A stretch of DNA of 64,000 bases from Candidatus Zipacnadum vermilionense (GTDB lineage Bacteria > Armatimonadota > Zipacnadia > Zipacnadales > Zipacnadaceae). How positions within the stretch are numbered: the first letter of the stretch is position 1; every line of letters starts with the position of its first letter. The DNA is taken from NCBI GenBank assembly GCA_029821755.1, contig JALGSV010000007.1, positions 124,001 to 188,000 on the forward strand, read 5' to 3'. Made by a program: the position numbers and the translations under genes. Below the pieces are notes generated by a model. The model had not been told where the DNA came from. It searched no databases and saw only the letters and a list, made by a program, of their open reading frames with translations. Shown piece after piece: positions 16,562 through 25,415 of the stretch.

Positions 16562-18871
16562 ATGGCTAAGAGATCGTATCCAATTGCGCGGGTGAAACTG
16601 CAGGCGCCGGGGGCGCGGTGGGGGGTGAAGTATGACGGATTTGGCCAGCAGGACCTGTCGGCGGAACTGATGCGGGAGGGGCGGGTGAGCGTCAGCCCGG
16701 TGGACTTTGGGGCGCTGGGACTGCCGGCGCCGGGGAAGGCCGGGGTGCAGGTGCCCGCGGCGATGGTGCTGGAGCGCAGCGGGCTGAACTGCGTGGTGGC
16801 GCGGCCGTTCTTGGATACCGCCCAGCAGATCGGCCTGGGGCACTTTACCACCTATGGCGGGGACTGGGTGAGTCTGCCCAAGCATGGTTTCAACGGGGAG
16901 ATGAACCTGTTCCAGTGCCGTGGCGTGGGGAATGAGGTGATCGGGGCGGTCAGCAACTTCACGCTGCCGCTGGACCCGGTCATGGCCATGTCGCTGTACC
17001 GGACCCATCCGCCGGATGACTTCAACTGGGACCAGGTGTCGCCGTATACGGAGATTCACTTTGGCGTCACGGCGAGCGAGGAGTGGGTGCTGTGCCTGCC
17101 GTATGGCGCGCCGCTGTACCTGATGCGGCGGGTGGGCGGGCAGTGGTGGAAGGTGCCGGACACCGAGCGGTCGGTGCATGTGCCCAGCCTGAGCGGATAC
17201 GGCAGCGGGCAGCGCTTGCTCCTGTGGGTGGCGGTGTGGCGAGGGCGGCTGGTGCTGTCGACGGACGGATTCGCGGAGGACGTGTGGGTGTACCGGGCGC
17301 CGGAGGGGCCGATCCGGGTCAAGTCGGGGAAGTGGTCCATCTGGCACAACGCGGGGCAGTACATGTTCTCGTTCCTGCCGATCAAGATGCCGACGGCGCG
17401 GCTGGACAGCGCGGCGGTGGAGACAGGCTACGATACGCGGCTGAGCGTGGGGCAGGTGTTTGTCACCGACCGGCAGCAGCCGGTGCTGAGCGACGGCGGG
17501 ACGGTGTTGGCGGAGGCGGGAGTGGTGGATACGACGGCGGTGCGCGGGGACCTGTCGGCGACGCAGCGGGCCTGGCGGGCGGAGATCGCGCCGTATGTCT
17601 GGAGCCAGACCGAGGTGGGGACCGATCCGGAGACGGAGGAGCCGGTGGACTTTGAGACGTGCGTGTCACCGCAACTGTATGCGGTCAACATGGGGCAGTA
17701 CGCGGAGGTGGAGGAGCGGGAGACACCGACGGAGGAGGACATCTCGGCGGAGGTGCGGCGGGTGGAGGGCAGCCACGCGGACAAGCTGCCGACGGTGCGG
17801 TATGCCCTGGCGCTGGACAACCAACTGGGGCAGCGGCGGGAGCTGCGGGAGTACCAGCGGGTGGCGGTGGAGTTGGGCTGGCGGCTGGACGATGAGAGCG
17901 AGGTATACACGGCGACGGCGGAGGGGTACACGGTGGAGCCGCCGCCGGAGGTGCTGGGCGGGGGGGAGGCGGAGCTGGAAGTGGCGCTGCTCGACGGGCT
18001 GCTGCGGCTGCGGGATGAGAAGGCCGACGGGCGCGTGCCGGTGTTTGACGGCTGGGCGGTGGTGGAGGTCTTCCGCTGGGCGCTGGATCGGTGCGGGATT
18101 CCGCGGGCGAAGCAGAACCTGGAGGACACGGGCGTGCGGTTGTCGCTGGGGGAGCCGGAGTCGCCCCTGTGGCTGCCGGAGCCGGGGCGGGGCTGGCTGG
18201 AGTTCCTGCAGGAGGTAGCGCGGTTTGACTACGGGGCGGGGTTGTTCGTGGATGCCGAGGGGCGCTTCACCAAGGCCTGCGCGCACTGCCGGGAGCTGCG
18301 GACGGCGGCGGACGTGGCCCGGCATGACGGGAGCCTGACGGGGGCGTGCCCGGCCGAGGTGGACTGGCAACTGTACACCCGGGCGAGCGAGGCGCCGGAA
18401 CCGGAGGAGCCTGGAGAGGTGCTGGCGATGGCGCGGCCACGGCTGAGCCTGAGCGAGCGGGAGTATGTGAACTACGTGGCGGTGTGCGGCGTGGGGCGAG
18501 ACGGGCGGCCGATCCGGTCAGTGGTGTGGGACCCGGCCTCGCTGTATGACCCGACCTCGGATCGCTTCGTAGGCTGGCGGAAGATGGAGGTCGCGGCGCT
18601 GCGCGGGTACACCACACAGGCCGAGGCCAACCGTCTGGCGCAGGATATCTACACGGCGCGGAGCGGGCGACCGGAGTACCTGAGCCTGCTGACGCCACTG
18701 GAGCCGGGGATGCGGATTGGGCAGGTGTTGGAGGTGCGGGGGGCGGAGCAGATCGGGGCGGGCGGGCAGGCGTACCGCATCGTGGCGCTGGAGCATCGGG
18801 TGGAGAGGAGCCCGGAGAGGGTGGCGGTGACGCGGGTGAAGGGGAAGTGGGTGGGGAGCCTCACCCCCTGA
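16562..18871 (+). CDS. Phage tail hub/baseplate-like protein
   Basis: The product has 769 residues. The last 250 (YVNYVAVCGVGRDGRPIRSV, ASLYDPTSDRFVGWRKMEV, a helix with TTQAEANRLAQDIY, then TPLEPGMRIGQVLEVRGAE) match the strand-helix-strand layout of tail hub proteins such as gp27/XkdQ-type late control proteins. The middle (DGWAVVEVFRWALDRCGIP, WLEFLQEVARFDYGAGLFVD) is also typical of these proteins. The N-terminal 300 residues look like an added beta-rich domain. The stop TGA lies inside a class A repeat, so the last residues (GSLTP) are repeat-encoded. Confidence 0.65.
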   Translation: MAKRSYPIARVKLQAPGARWGVKYDGFGQQDLSAELMREGRVSVSPVDFGALGLPAPGKAGVQVPAAMVLERSGLNCVVARPFLDTAQQIGLGHFTTYGGDWVSLPKHGFNGEMNLFQCRGVGNEVIGAVSNFTLPLDPVMAMSLYRTHPPDDFNWDQVSPYTEIHFGVTASEEWVLCLPYGAPLYLMRRVGGQWWKVPDTERSVHVPSLSGYGSGQRLLLWVAVWRGRLVLSTDGFAEDVWVYRAPEGPIRVKSGKWSIWHNAGQYMFSFLPIKMPTARLDSAAVETGYDTRLSVGQVFVTDRQQPVLSDGGTVLAEAGVVDTTAVRGDLSATQRAWRAEIAPYVWSQTEVGTDPETEEPVDFETCVSPQLYAVNMGQYAEVEERETPTEEDISAEVRRVEGSHADKLPTVRYALALDNQLGQRRELREYQRVAVELGWRLDDESEVYTATAEGYTVEPPPEVLGGGEAELEVALLDGLLRLRDEKADGRVPVFDGWAVVEVFRWALDRCGIPRAKQNLEDTGVRLSLGEPESPLWLPEPGRGWLEFLQEVARFDYGAGLFVDAEGRFTKACAHCRELRTAADVARHDGSLTGACPAEVDWQLYTRASEAPEPEEPGEVLAMARPRLSLSEREYVNYVAVCGVGRDGRPIRSVVWDPASLYDPTSDRFVGWRKMEVAALRGYTTQAEANRLAQDIYTARSGRPEYLSLLTPLEPGMRIGQVLEVRGAEQIGAGGQAYRIVALEHRVERSPERVAVTRVKGKWVGSLTP

Positions 18872-18954
18872 TCCCCCATCCTTGCAGGAGAGGGGGAATC
18901 AGAACCTCACCCCCCGGCCCCCTCTCCCGCGCCTGCGGCTGGGGAGAGGGGGAG
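18859..18954 (+). repeat. Tandem class A repeats, one supplying a stop codon
   Basis: The first copy (18859-18897) has the short ATCCTTGCAGG loop and contains the TGA of the tail hub gene. The second copy (18905-18954) has the common CGCGCCTGCGGCTG loop. Confidence 0.9.
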
Positions 18955-18980
18955 TGGAGAGGGCCAAGGGAGACGACTTC

Positions 18981-19202
18981 ATGGAGAACCTGATTGCGGC
19001 GGTGAGGGAAGAGATTGACCGGCGGGTAAGGCCGGGGCAAAGCGGGGCGACGACGGTGGCGGAGAGGGTGGCGGGGGCGGAGGTCATCGGGGCTAGCAAG
19101 ACGACGGTAGCGGCGGTGTATGAGGCGGGGACGGGAGAGGTGCGACGGTACGGGTGGTATGGGAGAGGGAGGTATGGGGACGAGAGGTATATGGCGGTCT
19201 GA
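18981..19202 (+). CDS. Small phage protein, unknown
   Basis: The 73-residue product begins MENLIAAVREEIDRRVRPGQ and ends in a Tyr/Arg/Gly-rich tail (RRYGWYGRGRYGDERYM). The ATG at 18981 has AAGGGAGACG upstream; the longer frame begins in a class A repeat. It lies between tail hub and tail fibre-like genes. It could be a small tail accessory protein. I do not recognise it. Confidence 0.5.
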   Translation: MENLIAAVREEIDRRVRPGQSGATTVAERVAGAEVIGASKTTVAAVYEAGTGEVRRYGWYGRGRYGDERYMAV

Positions 19203-19227
19203 GCGGCAGTTGGAACGGCAGGGAGAA

Positions 19228-19391
19228 CGGGACACCGCTCGGGAGAGCGGTGCCACTGGGGGACGGCTGGTTCTGGTTCATTGAGGTGAACAAGGCCCGC
19301 GCTACCGCGCGGGCCTTGTTCACTTTTAGATGGCGGGCTGGAAGCCCGCCCCACGTAGAGGAGCCACAGGCTTGGAAGCCTGGGCTACCCA
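19228..19391 (+). repeat. REP-like hairpins around a terminator
   Basis: It contains a CACCGCTCGGGAGAGCGGTG hairpin ending CCAC (19230-19256), a GGCGGGCTGGAAGCCCGCC REP ending CCACGTAGA (19332-19362) and an AGGCTTGGAAGCCT hairpin ending CTACCCAG (19368-19391). Confidence 0.75.
19286..19327 (+). terminator. Strong intrinsic terminator inside the tail region
   Basis: A perfect 16-bp stem starts GTGAACAAGGCC and closes GGCCTTGTTCAC around a CTACCG loop, and is followed by TTTT. It lies between the 73-residue ORF and the fibre-like gene, so the lysis/fibre genes may need their own promoter or antitermination. Confidence 0.8.
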
Positions 19392-19407
19392 GAGACGGAG
19401 GCGAGAG

Positions 19408-20100
19408 ATGCCGACGCAGAGTGACAACTACGGATTGTGGGTCGGGATGGTTACGGACGATTTCATCGAGCCGGCGCATGTGGATCGAGCGGCGCAGATA
19501 GTGGATCGGGTGCTGGGAGGCGTGGTCGGGAAGCTGCTGGCGGCGGGGGTGTATGAGGGATGGCTCCTCGGACAGGACAAGCAGGTGGGCGCTGGGTGGG
19601 GTGTGCTGGAAGCAGCGATCGGGGAGACCGAGGCGGGGCAGGAGATCGGCGGGCTGACTAACGAGGCCGTCAACTACGTCTTCGCCGTGGCTACCGAGGA
19701 GACTGCGCCAGGGGGTGTGGTGGGCTTTGCCGCTCAGACCGGATCGGTGGGGCCGGCGGGGGCGCTGTACCTGGGGACCATTGAGCTGGATGCCGCCGGG
19801 GCGGTCGTGGCTCTGGACAACGACGCAACGGGTGTGGATCGAGGGGTGTTCCCGCTGGTGACGCGGACGCTGCAGGGGAGCGGAACGGTGGCGGAGGTGG
19901 ACCCGGATGAGACGGTGGCTATCGAGGTGACTCACGCGGCGCTGGCGGTGCCGGGGGCGATCGCGGTAACGGTGAGCGAGGGATTCTCGTATGTGGTCGA
20001 GGAGGCGTGGCGAGGAGACGGGCTCCTGGTGAAGGCGACCAACGAGGGGACGGAGACGGCGGAGTTGGTGTATGCGTGGGAAAGGAAGGGGATGGGGTAG
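19408..20100 (+). CDS. Putative tail fibre/receptor-binding accessory protein
   Basis: The product has 230 residues. The N-terminus (MPTQSDNYGLWVGMVTDDFI) and the repeated strand motifs (NEAVNYVFAVATEETAPGG, ALYLGTIELDAAGAVVALDN, SYVVEEAWRGDGLLVKATNE) suggest a beta-rich virion surface protein. The ATG at 19408 has GGAGGCGAGAG upstream. It sits just before the lysis genes, where fibres are often encoded. Function is inferred from position only. Confidence 0.55.
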   Translation: MPTQSDNYGLWVGMVTDDFIEPAHVDRAAQIVDRVLGGVVGKLLAAGVYEGWLLGQDKQVGAGWGVLEAAIGETEAGQEIGGLTNEAVNYVFAVATEETAPGGVVGFAAQTGSVGPAGALYLGTIELDAAGAVVALDNDATGVDRGVFPLVTRTLQGSGTVAEVDPDETVAIEVTHAALAVPGAIAVTVSEGFSYVVEEAWRGDGLLVKATNEGTETAELVYAWERKGMG

Positions 20101-20104
20101 GGAG

Positions 20105-20143
20105 CCTCACCCCCTGCCCCCTCTCCTTGCAGGAGAGGGGGAG
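20105..20143 (+). repeat. Class A repeat, short-loop form
   Basis: It starts 4 nt after the preceding stop and has the TCCTTGCAGGA apical part. Confidence 0.9.
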
Positions 20144-20185
20144 AGGAGAGGGCAGCGGGGATGATTGCCGTACCGGGGAGGAAGC

Positions 20186-20512
20186 ATGGACTGGCAGGTA
20201 ATGCTCAACTGGCTGCAGGGGCCCGAGGGGGCGACGGTGCGGTATGGGCTGGCGGGGGCGCTGGGGGCGGTGGTCAACTGCGCGCTGGAGGAGCGGGCGG
20301 TAGTGCTGCCGCGGCTGCGCGGGAACCGGCTGGAGCTGGGGTTCCTGGGGAATCTGGCCACTTGCTCCGTGACCGCGCAGATCGCCGACCACTCTTTCAC
20401 CACCGCCTTCCTGGCAGCGCTGGCGGGGACGATGATCCTGCGAACGCTCAAGCGGCGCATCGAGCGGGCCTTCGAGGAGGAGTTGGAGCGGCTCAAGCGA
20501 GGTGAAGGGTGA
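20186..20512 (+). CDS. Small holin-like membrane protein
   Basis: The 108-residue product has two hydrophobic segments (YGLAGALGAVVNCAL and TTAFLAALAGTMIL) and ends in a charged helix (RIERAFEEELERLKRGEG). This topology fits phage holins or lysis accessory proteins. GGGGAGGA lies just before the ATG at 20186. The stop TGA shares its A with the ATG of the next gene, so the two are translationally coupled. Confidence 0.6.
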   Translation: MDWQVMLNWLQGPEGATVRYGLAGALGAVVNCALEERAVVLPRLRGNRLELGFLGNLATCSVTAQIADHSFTTAFLAALAGTMILRTLKRRIERAFEEELERLKRGEG

Positions 20513-20853
20513 TGGAGTTGCTCACGGGAATGGCGGTAGCAGTGAATGGGGTGGTGCTGGTGGCGGCCGGGCTGGGCGGGCTGGACCTGGCGCGGCGAGG
20601 GGGCTTTCGGCCGGCGGAGATCGGGATGGCGCTGGTGGCGCTGGGGCAGTTGGCCGGCGCGGCGGAGACGCCCGGCTGGGGGTGGCTGATTCGCACCGGG
20701 GCGGCCCTGATCGTGATCTACACGATGTGGCAGACCGGGCGGCTGGTGGTGGGAGCGCGGGAGGCGGGCGCGGTTAGGGAAGAGGCGGGGGTAGTGGAGC
20801 TGGCGAGGGTGAGAGCGGTGGCGAGTTGGCCCGGTAGACGACAGGCACGATGA
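20512..20853 (+). CDS. Small membrane protein coupled to the preceding holin-like gene
   Basis: The 113-residue product has three hydrophobic segments (MAVAVNGVVLVAAGLGG, MALVALGQLAGAAE, AALIVIYTMW) and a basic C-terminus. The start overlaps the previous stop by one base. It may be a second holin or antiholin component. The family was not recognised. Confidence 0.5.
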   Translation: MELLTGMAVAVNGVVLVAAGLGGLDLARRGGFRPAEIGMALVALGQLAGAAETPGWGWLIRTGAALIVIYTMWQTGRLVVGAREAGAVREEAGVVELARVRAVASWPGRRQAR

Positions 20854-20935
20854 CAGGCACAACGATAGTCGGAGCGGGGGTAGCCCGCCCCACCTCCGCA
20901 TGGCGACTAAGAAAGACACAGAGAGGTGAAGACAG

Positions 20936-21223
20936 ATGCAGAAGATTCAGTGGATCCTGGAGGCGATAGTGCTGCCGGGGACGAGCACGCTGCTGGTGGG
21001 GTACCTGTGCGCGCTGGCGGCGAAGTACATCCAGCGGCTCAAGGACCAGCGGCTGCGGGAGTTGCTCCTGGCCCTGGTCAAGGCGGCGGAGCAGATCTAT
21101 GGCGCGGGGACCGGGGACCTGAAGCGGGACTACGTCCTGCAACAGGCGCGGGCGCAGGGACTGGCCGGCGTCAGCAGCGCGAAGCTGGAGGCGGCGGTGT
21201 ATGAGATGAGAAACGGCGGGTGA
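20936..21223 (+). CDS. Phage holin, LL-H family-like
   Basis: It encodes 95 residues: one N-terminal membrane segment (LEAIVLPGTSTLLVGYLCALAA), then an amphipathic helix (KYIQRLKDQRLRELLLALVK) and the AAEQIYGAGTGDLKRDYVLQ segment characteristic of LL-H-type holins, followed by a helix ending LEAAVYEM. It would permeabilise the inner membrane for the amidase encoded 180 nt downstream. GAGAGGTGAAGAC precedes the ATG. Confidence 0.75.
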   Translation: MQKIQWILEAIVLPGTSTLLVGYLCALAAKYIQRLKDQRLRELLLALVKAAEQIYGAGTGDLKRDYVLQQARAQGLAGVSSAKLEAAVYEMRNGG

Positions 21224-21224
21224 A

Positions 21225-21375
21225 CCTCACCCCCTGCGCACGCGGACGTGCGCTTCCCCCTCTCCCGCGCCTGCGGCTGGGGAGAGGGGGAGCGAGGACA
21301 ACGCCACCGCGGGGCGTCGGCGAGAGGAGTCATGCCTCACCCCCCCCTGCGTTCTCCCCCTGCAGGGAGAGGGAG
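21225..21375 (+). repeat. Two class A repeats, one with a double apical module
   Basis: The first (21225-21291) starts one base after the holin stop and carries an extra GCGCACGCGGACGTGCGC hairpin before the common loop. The second (21335-21375) has a short CCCTGCAGGG loop and ends 25 nt before the amidase start. Confidence 0.85.
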
Positions 21376-21399
21376 TAGAAAGGTAGAACAAGAAACATC

Positions 21400-22068
21400 A
21401 TGCCAAGCGAGAGACAAGTCAGTTTTGCGGAGTTTGAGCAGCACCTGAACAACCTGCGGATGCCGCGGATGATCGACGAGGTGATCGTCCATCATACCGA
21501 GGAGCCGAGGGCGGCGCAGTACCGGGGGCTGTCCACCATTCAAGGCGTCCGGCGGTACCACATGCAGGTGCGGGGGTGGTCGGATAACGGCTACCATATC
21601 ATGATCGCGCCGAACGCGGATATCTGGCTGTGCCGACCGCTGGAACGGGCGGGGGGGCACTGCCTGGGGCATAACGCGCACTCGGTGGGGCTGTCGTATA
21701 TTGCCAACTTCGATGCGGAAGACCCGCGTAGCTACGGGGGGATGGTCACCGGGCAGCGCGTTGTCCAGGCGGTGCTGAAGCGGTTCGGGCTGGGCGTCAA
21801 GGCGGTACATTTCCATCGGGAATTCGCCGACAAAACCTGCCCCGGCATGAAGTTGGACTTGACGACCTACCGAAAGGAAGTGGAGCAAATGAGCCAGGAG
21901 CTACAAATTGTGGTGGAACCGGCGAGGAAGATGATCCCTTGCCATGCGCGGCTGGAGAGCGACACGACGCGGGTGGACCTGCGGGCGCTGGCGGAGGGGC
22001 TGGGGTATGAGGTGGTGGACCGGATTCGGGAGGAGGGGAAAGTGGTGGTGAGGGAGGGAGGCGCGTAG
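21400..22068 (+). CDS. N-acetylmuramoyl-L-alanine amidase (endolysin) with stalk domain
   Basis: The product has 222 residues. The Amidase_2 domain has zinc ligands H31/H32 (VIVHHTEE), H137/H139 (AVHFHREF) and C147 (KTCPG), with the HNAHSVGLSYIANF strand. It cleaves the amide between MurNAc and the stem peptide. The C-terminal part (KMIPCHARLESDTTRVDLRA, LAEGLGYEVVDRI, GKVVVR) resembles a copper-amine-oxidase/stalk wall-binding domain, a type also found in the host-like gene at 45608. There is no signal peptide, as expected for a holin-dependent endolysin. The ribosome site is weak (AGGTAGAA). Confidence 0.88.
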   Translation: MPSERQVSFAEFEQHLNNLRMPRMIDEVIVHHTEEPRAAQYRGLSTIQGVRRYHMQVRGWSDNGYHIMIAPNADIWLCRPLERAGGHCLGHNAHSVGLSYIANFDAEDPRSYGGMVTGQRVVQAVLKRFGLGVKAVHFHREFADKTCPGMKLDLTTYRKEVEQMSQELQIVVEPARKMIPCHARLESDTTRVDLRALAEGLGYEVVDRIREEGKVVVREGGA

Positions 22069-22174
22069 GGGAAGGTGGAACGTGGGGGAGAAGCGCGTTC
22101 TGGCAGGAGAATGAGGCTGGGGCGGAGAAAGGGAACTGGTAAACTGAATCGCGATACGGAGAAGGAGAGCTGCT

Positions 22175-24745
22175 ATGCGCGGAGTCTTGCCCTGGCTGAT
22201 GACGATGTTGGTGCTGATGATGGTGACCGCGGCGGTGGCGGAGGATATCTACTCGGATAGCCCCTGGGATCGGGAGATGGCGGTGGGGCTGGCGGTGGAT
22301 CAGGAGCAGGTCAAGGAATCGCTGCTCTCCGGGTCGGTTATCGGGCAGGTGTTCACACCGGGGATGGCGTCGCTGGAGCGGGTCGATGTCATCCTCAAGA
22401 ACCGCACCGACCACACGCCGGGGAAGATCCGGTTGCTGGCCTGGGCGGGGAACTATGCCGATACCGTTAAGCAGGCGGCCCTGTGGGAAGATGACGCGGA
22501 CTTCTCCGGGGCGGATATGCCGGTGTTGCGGCACTATTTCCCGCGCGTAGCGGTGGAGCCGGGCCAGCAGTACCTGCTGGAGATTGCCCGGCCCAGCGAG
22601 TCATTCTACATTGCCGGAGTGCAGGAAGACGCCTACCCGGGCGGGTTCGTGGTGGGCAACGGTAGCCCGCGCACCGGGTGGGACATGTGGTTCCGGACCT
22701 TCGGGAAGGGCGCGGCGACGGTGGTACCGCCGCGGCCCCTGCCTCCACTTAGTGCGGTGCAGCCTCAACCCCCGGGCGCCGCGATTCCCCTGAGCAAGCA
22801 AGTATACCTGGATACGGTGCGGACCTACGCCGAGCGCAATGCGCCGGCATGGGCCACGGCGGGTGGGGGGCGCGTGGCGCAGCTGATGTACTACGGCGGG
22901 TTCCTGTACAAGTACGGCGGGGACGAGCGGCCGCTGGCCCAGGTGGCCGGCTGGCTGCGGGACGGGATGACCTACATCCAGGAGGAGGGAGCGGGGGCCA
23001 ATCCGTGGTTTGCCAGCGAGATGGCGCTGGGGATCTGGTGGCTGCGGGGCAACCCACAGTGGACGGCGCAGAACGAGGCGGATGCCCGACACATCCTGCT
23101 GACCGCGGCGGGGCGGATGTGGCCGAACCGGGAATACGGGGCGATGAACCGGCCGATGTGGAGCGCCATGGTCTTCCGCACCGCGGCGGAGTTGTACCCG
23201 GAAGAGGCGCAAGCCGGGGAGTGGCGGGCGTATGCGGATAAGGTGTGGCACTCCTGGTCGGACTTCGATGACACCGAGGAAGACAGCTCCCACTACAACA
23301 ACGTGTTCATTTTCTTCATGCTGGGGTACGTGCATGTGACCAAGCAGGAGGAGATCTTCCAGCGGCCGGGGATGGTCAAGTGGGTGGAGCGGTACCGGGA
23401 CGTGCTGGCGCCAAACGGGATGATGGTGGGCTGGGGGGACAGCATGGGGATCGGTGGGGACTGGGGCGGCTGGGCAGCGATGTTCGAGACGGCGGCGGCC
23501 GTGACCAGAGAGGGGACCTTCAAGGAGGCGGCGCGGCGGACGGTCCAGGCGCACCAGCGGTACATCCTGGACCAGGAGCCGCTGCTGTGCGTGTACGAGG
23601 ATATGCCCAGCCTGGCGCTGGCGTTCATCGCGGCCGACGACGCGGTGCAGCCGGTGGCCCTGGCGGGGAAGAGCGCGATGCTCACCTGCGCCTACCCGAA
23701 GCTGCGGCCCAAGGGGGAGCGGCAGGAAGGGTGGTTTGAGCTGGAGCGCCGACAGACGCCGTGGAAGCTGGCGCTGCGGTCCTCGGCGGAGGAGACGGCC
23801 TACTATGCACTGCTGGGGCTGCTGCCCTACGCCGGGCATGGACATGCCGATGCCCCGGCGATCCTGGCGCTGGCGGCGAACGGGACGCTGTTCCTGGACG
23901 ACTCGACGTACATGGACCGGCGCTGGGAGGACCACAACCAACTGTTCGGCGTGCGGGTGAGCGGAGGTAGCCTGGGCGCGGAGCCGAGCGAGACGGTGGT
24001 GCGGAGCTTCGCCGACGGGCAGACAGCGACGTACGCGGACATCGCTTGGCAGGACTACCCGGGGTGGGGGATGGGCTTTGTGCGCCAGGTACTGTTCGTG
24101 AAGGGGCTGGGGTGGGTGATTCACGACCGGACCGAGGCCCAGGAGACGGCGGAATGGTACCTGGGGCCGACCTGGCAGGTGGAGAGGATGCGGACACGCG
24201 GGGAGAACTGGTTCGATATCGACAACCCGGCGCCGTACAGCTTCGCCTGGCCGACCGCGAACGGGACCGACCACCTGCTGATCTGGTTTGCGCCGAAGAC
24301 GGGGGCTGGGGTGGACTACTCGGAGATGCCGACGAGAGTGCGGGAGGGCAAGCCGTGGTACACGTCCGCGCCGTACTGCGTCTACCAGGAGGCGGGGCCG
24401 CTGCAGATCAGCGCGACGGAGCCGGCGTGGTTCACCAGCCTGCTGCTGCCGCTGGCCCAGGACCAGAGCGCGGTCGAGGCGGCCCAGGGGTTGCGGGTGG
24501 TGTCGGACAGCGCGGGGGCGACGGTGGTGGAGGTCCGGCAGGGCGCGGTGACGTGGACGCTGGCGGTGATCAGCGACGGCCAGGCGCACGAGGTGGGGCC
24601 GGTGACCGCGGACGCGCAAGCGGTGGTGGTGCGAGAAGGCGCGGGGCCGCTGGCGGTGGAGGCCTTCGGGGCCAAGAGCGTGCAGACGGGCGGGAAGGTG
24701 CTGATGGAGGGGGAGGAGAGGGAGGACTGGGGAGTGGGGTGGTGA
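22175..24745 (+). CDS. Secreted heparinase II/III-like polysaccharide lyase
   Basis: The 856-residue product has a signal peptide (LPWLMTMLVLMMVTAAVAED). An N-terminal beta domain of about 170 residues precedes an alpha/alpha toroid (FLYKYGGDERPLAQVAGWLR through HNQLFG) and a C-terminal beta sandwich. The signature GHGHADAPAILALAANGTLF, followed by DDSTYM, is typical of heparinase II/III and alginate lyases. It probably degrades acidic polysaccharide outside the cell. AAGGAGAG precedes the ATG. It follows the amidase by 106 nt, so whether it is host or prophage cargo is unclear. Confidence 0.85.
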   Translation: MRGVLPWLMTMLVLMMVTAAVAEDIYSDSPWDREMAVGLAVDQEQVKESLLSGSVIGQVFTPGMASLERVDVILKNRTDHTPGKIRLLAWAGNYADTVKQAALWEDDADFSGADMPVLRHYFPRVAVEPGQQYLLEIARPSESFYIAGVQEDAYPGGFVVGNGSPRTGWDMWFRTFGKGAATVVPPRPLPPLSAVQPQPPGAAIPLSKQVYLDTVRTYAERNAPAWATAGGGRVAQLMYYGGFLYKYGGDERPLAQVAGWLRDGMTYIQEEGAGANPWFASEMALGIWWLRGNPQWTAQNEADARHILLTAAGRMWPNREYGAMNRPMWSAMVFRTAAELYPEEAQAGEWRAYADKVWHSWSDFDDTEEDSSHYNNVFIFFMLGYVHVTKQEEIFQRPGMVKWVERYRDVLAPNGMMVGWGDSMGIGGDWGGWAAMFETAAAVTREGTFKEAARRTVQAHQRYILDQEPLLCVYEDMPSLALAFIAADDAVQPVALAGKSAMLTCAYPKLRPKGERQEGWFELERRQTPWKLALRSSAEETAYYALLGLLPYAGHGHADAPAILALAANGTLFLDDSTYMDRRWEDHNQLFGVRVSGGSLGAEPSETVVRSFADGQTATYADIAWQDYPGWGMGFVRQVLFVKGLGWVIHDRTEAQETAEWYLGPTWQVERMRTRGENWFDIDNPAPYSFAWPTANGTDHLLIWFAPKTGAGVDYSEMPTRVREGKPWYTSAPYCVYQEAGPLQISATEPAWFTSLLLPLAQDQSAVEAAQGLRVVSDSAGATVVEVRQGAVTWTLAVISDGQAHEVGPVTADAQAVVVREGAGPLAVEAFGAKSVQTGGKVLMEGEEREDWGVGW

Positions 24746-25415
24746 GGAGGAGGGGCTGCGATGGCTTGAGCATAAATTGATCTTAGGGCCAAAGCGGCAA
24801 CACGTCATCTTGACAAACAAGCAATCTATGGATATGCTTATCGCATAGGAACAACCTGACTTGGGGAGGACGGGTGTTTCCTGCTATTCCAAGCGGCTTT
24901 CGGCGGCCTAGTGTCCTGCGTTGATACCTACCATGGTGCCCGCGCAGGGCTTCTGCGTACTTGGGCGCACGGTTCTTGAAGTTTAGTTTATCTTTAGTTG
25001 AGGTAGGATAGACGTGCCAGGAGGCAAACGCGCGGCGAACGGATCGCGCTGGGCAGGGATCGGGAACCAGGCGGCGGGTACAGTCGGTCCTATGTGTGGC
25101 CGACAAACGAACCGAGTGAGCCATTCGGCGTCGGCATGATTGTGCCACTTGGTGTCGGCCCCGTGGCGAGCCCTTGTTGCTGGCGAGGACGCGTCCGCAA
25201 CTGACTCCGGGAACCAGAATTCTTTTGCACCGTTTTCCGAAGGGGAAGGTGATTCGCCGGGAATGGAGAATTATCTCTAGTTCGGATTGTCCGGCGGCCG
25301 ACGTCAGGCACTTCGCGTGGGCAAGCCGGACTGTTGTACCTCCCAGTTGACACGGTCCGGTGTCAGACACCGCGCCCGGTGTTTCTGGCACTGCGATCAG
25401 GAAGTTGGACGATCC
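24746..25415 (+). other. Gene-free stretch of lower GC content
   Basis: No convincing reading frame was found on either strand. The long minus-strand open frame over it is a shadow with implausible composition. Base composition is more AT-rich than the neighbours (for example 24763-24850 and 24975-25015). A good sigma70-like promoter lies at 24810-24838. The stretch may hold a lost gene, a long leader or an unrecognised RNA. Confidence 0.5.
24810..24838 (+). promoter_or_regulatory. Sigma70-type promoter candidate
   Basis: A perfect TTGACA at 24810-24815 is followed by a 17-nt spacer and TATGCT at 24833-24838. No ORF starts within the next 570 nt. Confidence 0.45.

Noticed and set aside
21225-22174. 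Right attachment site of the prophage
   Set aside because: No tRNA and no direct repeat recognisable within the window; the left end of the element lies outside, so the pair cannot be tested.
22601-24820. 739-codon open frame on the minus strand
   Set aside because: It is a shadow of the heparinase-like gene; the composition is His/Arg/Pro-rich and no domain or ribosome site is visible.
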